DNA of 64,000 nt from Proales similis (lineage: Eukaryota; Rotifera; Eurotatoria; Ploima; Proalidae): contig JAGVRJ010000006.1 of assembly GCA_019059635.1 (NCBI GenBank), forward strand, positions 2,046,001 through 2,110,000. The letters are read 5' to 3'. Shown here in pieces: positions 57,461 to 64,000 of the stretch. Every line of letters starts with the position of its first letter. Positions within the stretch are counted from its first letter, which is position 1. The notes below the pieces were generated by a model. The model saw only the letters and a program-made list of their open reading frames with translations, searched no databases and was not told the origin of the DNA. A program made the position numbers and the translations under genes.

Positions 57461-59026
57461 ATGAAAAATCGAGCTTGTCTGGTGATAATTTGCTTGGTCT
57501 CGATTGCAGCCTCAGCAAGGGCGCAGTCGGACTGTCTGGACACGCTGCGCATGTTCCATGCCTGTGATCATGGCTTGTACCAAGTAAATGAGGTCACCGT
57601 TAACGGAAACAAGCAAAAAGAGTTTGTGCTCAACAAAACTCTTCTCGCCGACGAGGAGCTGGCGTTCGACACGAGACTGTCAAAGATTCAGACTTGGTCG
57701 GCTGCGTTGGCTTATGTCAGAGAAATGTTCATGAAGGCCAGTGGCTGCGATCAAAAAGAGGAGAAATGTCTTTGCCTGAAGCTACACAAAGTGCTCGAGT
57801 ACGAGGCGACCAGGCTAAAGTGGTTGTTTCACGACGAGAAGCGAACAATGCAATTGGCCGATTACTTCACGGAGCTCGACAAATTGCCTCGTCTGGAGCC
57901 TCTTCCGGACAGCAATGGTGTGCCCAAAGCTAAACTCTTTTGCACCCGCTTCTCTTGGAGTATGAATCGAGCGAGCGAATTCAAACAAAGTATGGAATGT
58001 ATTGAGGGAACAAAAACAATTGATGAGTGCTTTGAGAGTTTCCACGGCAAAGTGCCCAGCGATTGGAGCAAAGTTTCCAATGACACTTTTGACAAGATGA
58101 TTCGATGCTCGGCTCTGACTTCTCCGCCTAACTGCCCGGCGGTGATCAAAAAGCTTGGCCTGATCGCCTACATAAGCCTGAAGCCGGACTTTCTCAGACA
58201 CGACATGGACAAATATTTCGAGTCGGTGATCAAGACCCAGGACCAGTTCAATTGGAAGCGAATGAACGCGGCAGTGAGCGGCGACCCTCAGCTCTTGTCA
58301 AGCAAGAAACCAGAGGGCGAAATTTGCGCTTTCAAGGGCGAGCGTGTCTGCTTTCAGTTCGACCAGATTACAATATTCTGCTCGGGCGTAGTGCAGTCAA
58401 CACCTACAGGGCCCACTTTGCTGCAGAGCATTCGAGTTGAGATGAAAGACGGCGATAGCACATTTAGCTACAGTGCCGCTCGAGACAAGTTAGAGAGCGC
58501 GTTGAGCAACGGCAAGACCGAAGTATTGAACAAGGACTCGATGAGCATGATGAGCCTTAGGGACTTTTTCGACACCAAACTTGTCTACTTTCCTGGCTGT
58601 CAGGTGCACGTTATGATCCGTCAGGCGTTGAATCAGTACCTTTCGGTGGTGGTCAGAGCATATGAAAAGGCTTGGAATGAGGGCACTGGCCTGCTGGTGA
58701 GTGGATGCGCGTCTAATGAAACTCTGCCAATGCCGAGCTCTGTGAGCGACGAGTGCAAGTCAGGCTGCGAGAAGGAACTCAAAAAACTGATCAGGCCGCA
58801 AATAAAAGTGGAAACTCTCAACAAAATGTGCCAGTTCGACTGCACTCAGCTAGGCCTGGCCAAAGCAAGTGAAATGAGCTTGGCCTTGGCAAAATCAATT
58901 GACATGGTCAAGCTGACCGACGTGGAGACTGTGAAGGAGTTCACGGTCGATGTCAACTCTGCCTCATTGGCTCGCCTTTCTATTCCGCTTTTTGTCGTCC
59001 TCTTGATTAGTCAATTCGCTTTCTAG
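57461..59026 (+). CDS. RGM-like secreted/GPI-anchored glycoprotein, copy B
   Basis: Intronless, 521 aa from ATG 57461. Signal peptide MKNRACLVIICLVSIAASAR; C-terminal hydrophobic stretch (LSIPLFVVLLISQFAF) after small residues, as for a GPI anchor. Shares with copy A (34948-36519) the spacing of cysteines, F-C-x-x-x-W then ECLESF/ECFESF, a GDP motif (residue 274: SGDPQLLSSKKPEGEICAF), FFDTKLVYF, a GC motif (VSGCAS) and the CKSGCEKELKKL...CQFDC end. The autocleavage-type GDPH of copy A is GDPQ here. Neighbours are the receptor pair and the BEACH gene, not copy A, so the two copies are 21 kb apart with unrelated genes between. Confidence 0.5.
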   Translation: MKNRACLVIICLVSIAASARAQSDCLDTLRMFHACDHGLYQVNEVTVNGNKQKEFVLNKTLLADEELAFDTRLSKIQTWSAALAYVREMFMKASGCDQKEEKCLCLKLHKVLEYEATRLKWLFHDEKRTMQLADYFTELDKLPRLEPLPDSNGVPKAKLFCTRFSWSMNRASEFKQSMECIEGTKTIDECFESFHGKVPSDWSKVSNDTFDKMIRCSALTSPPNCPAVIKKLGLIAYISLKPDFLRHDMDKYFESVIKTQDQFNWKRMNAAVSGDPQLLSSKKPEGEICAFKGERVCFQFDQITIFCSGVVQSTPTGPTLLQSIRVEMKDGDSTFSYSAARDKLESALSNGKTEVLNKDSMSMMSLRDFFDTKLVYFPGCQVHVMIRQALNQYLSVVVRAYEKAWNEGTGLLVSGCASNETLPMPSSVSDECKSGCEKELKKLIRPQIKVETLNKMCQFDCTQLGLAKASEMSLALAKSIDMVKLTDVETVKEFTVDVNSASLARLSIPLFVVLLISQFAF

Positions 59027-59202
59027 TCAGTCTATTACTCTAAAGTCCTTGAGTCTTTCTCTGGGCGATTTATTCGTCTTTTGTTTTGGTTCCGCTTAAA
59101 ATCAAATAAATAGAGCTCGCTTGGAATTGTTCAGACTCAAACGAGGGGCAAATAAAAATGGAAAATTAACTCGCAAAGGCGCGTCTGAGGGCCAACTATC
59201 GC

Positions 59203-64000
<4,798 letters not shown>

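Overview
This is a gene-dense stretch of an animal nuclear genome. The genes carry GT-AG introns, mostly about 50-80 nt, and the content is metazoan: a Toll-like LRR-TIR receptor pair, NADPH oxidase, BCR/ABR-type RhoGEF-RhoGAP, DOCK, DOK, a Polycomb RING protein, RGM-like proteins and a neurobeachin-like BEACH protein. Short introns, very long exons (one ABCA exon is 6.8 kb) and small gaps point to a small-bodied invertebrate with a compact genome. I cannot name the species. All family assignments rest on reading the translated sequence; no search was run.

Layout. 1-4.8 kb: four minus-strand genes 200-275 bp apart (mitochondrial peroxiredoxin, NOX2-type NADPH oxidase, peptidyl-tRNA hydrolase 2, TIMM23). 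5.1-7.6 kb: TAF1B-like Pol I factor, head-to-head with TIMM23. 9.3-11.6 kb: HPS4-like protein. 12.7-16.3 kb: DH-PH-C2-RhoGAP protein. 17.8-19.0 kb: degenerate Rho-like GTPase. 19.4-26.7 kb: ABCA full transporter (minus). 27.4-28.9 kb: a STAND NTPase gene (minus) with a perfect p53-type response element just upstream. 29.4-31.7 kb: PCGF-type Polycomb RING protein (minus). 32.3-34.6 kb: m-AAA (FtsH/AFG3L2-like) protein without the protease zinc motif. 34.9-36.5 kb: RGM-like secreted protein. 36.8-37.9 kb: membrane-anchored serine protease. 38.0-39.5 kb: QTRT1 (minus), head-to-head with DOCK (40.0-47.7 kb). 48.2-49.6 kb: DOK-like adaptor. 51.1-56.9 kb: two LRR-TIR receptors. 57.5-59.0 kb: second RGM-like gene. 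59.2 kb to the right edge: NBEAL-like BEACH/WD40 gene (minus, 5' part outside the window).

The most striking signals are: (1) a 675-bp block, apparently base-for-base identical, that carries the transmembrane and TIR segments of the two receptors while everything around it has diverged; (2) the p53-consensus sites at the STAND NTPase gene; (3) loss of HEXXH and of the pore-loop aromatic in the m-AAA protein; (4) two same-size, intronless RGM-like proteins; (5) a Rho-like GTPase that has lost its G3 and G4 motifs.
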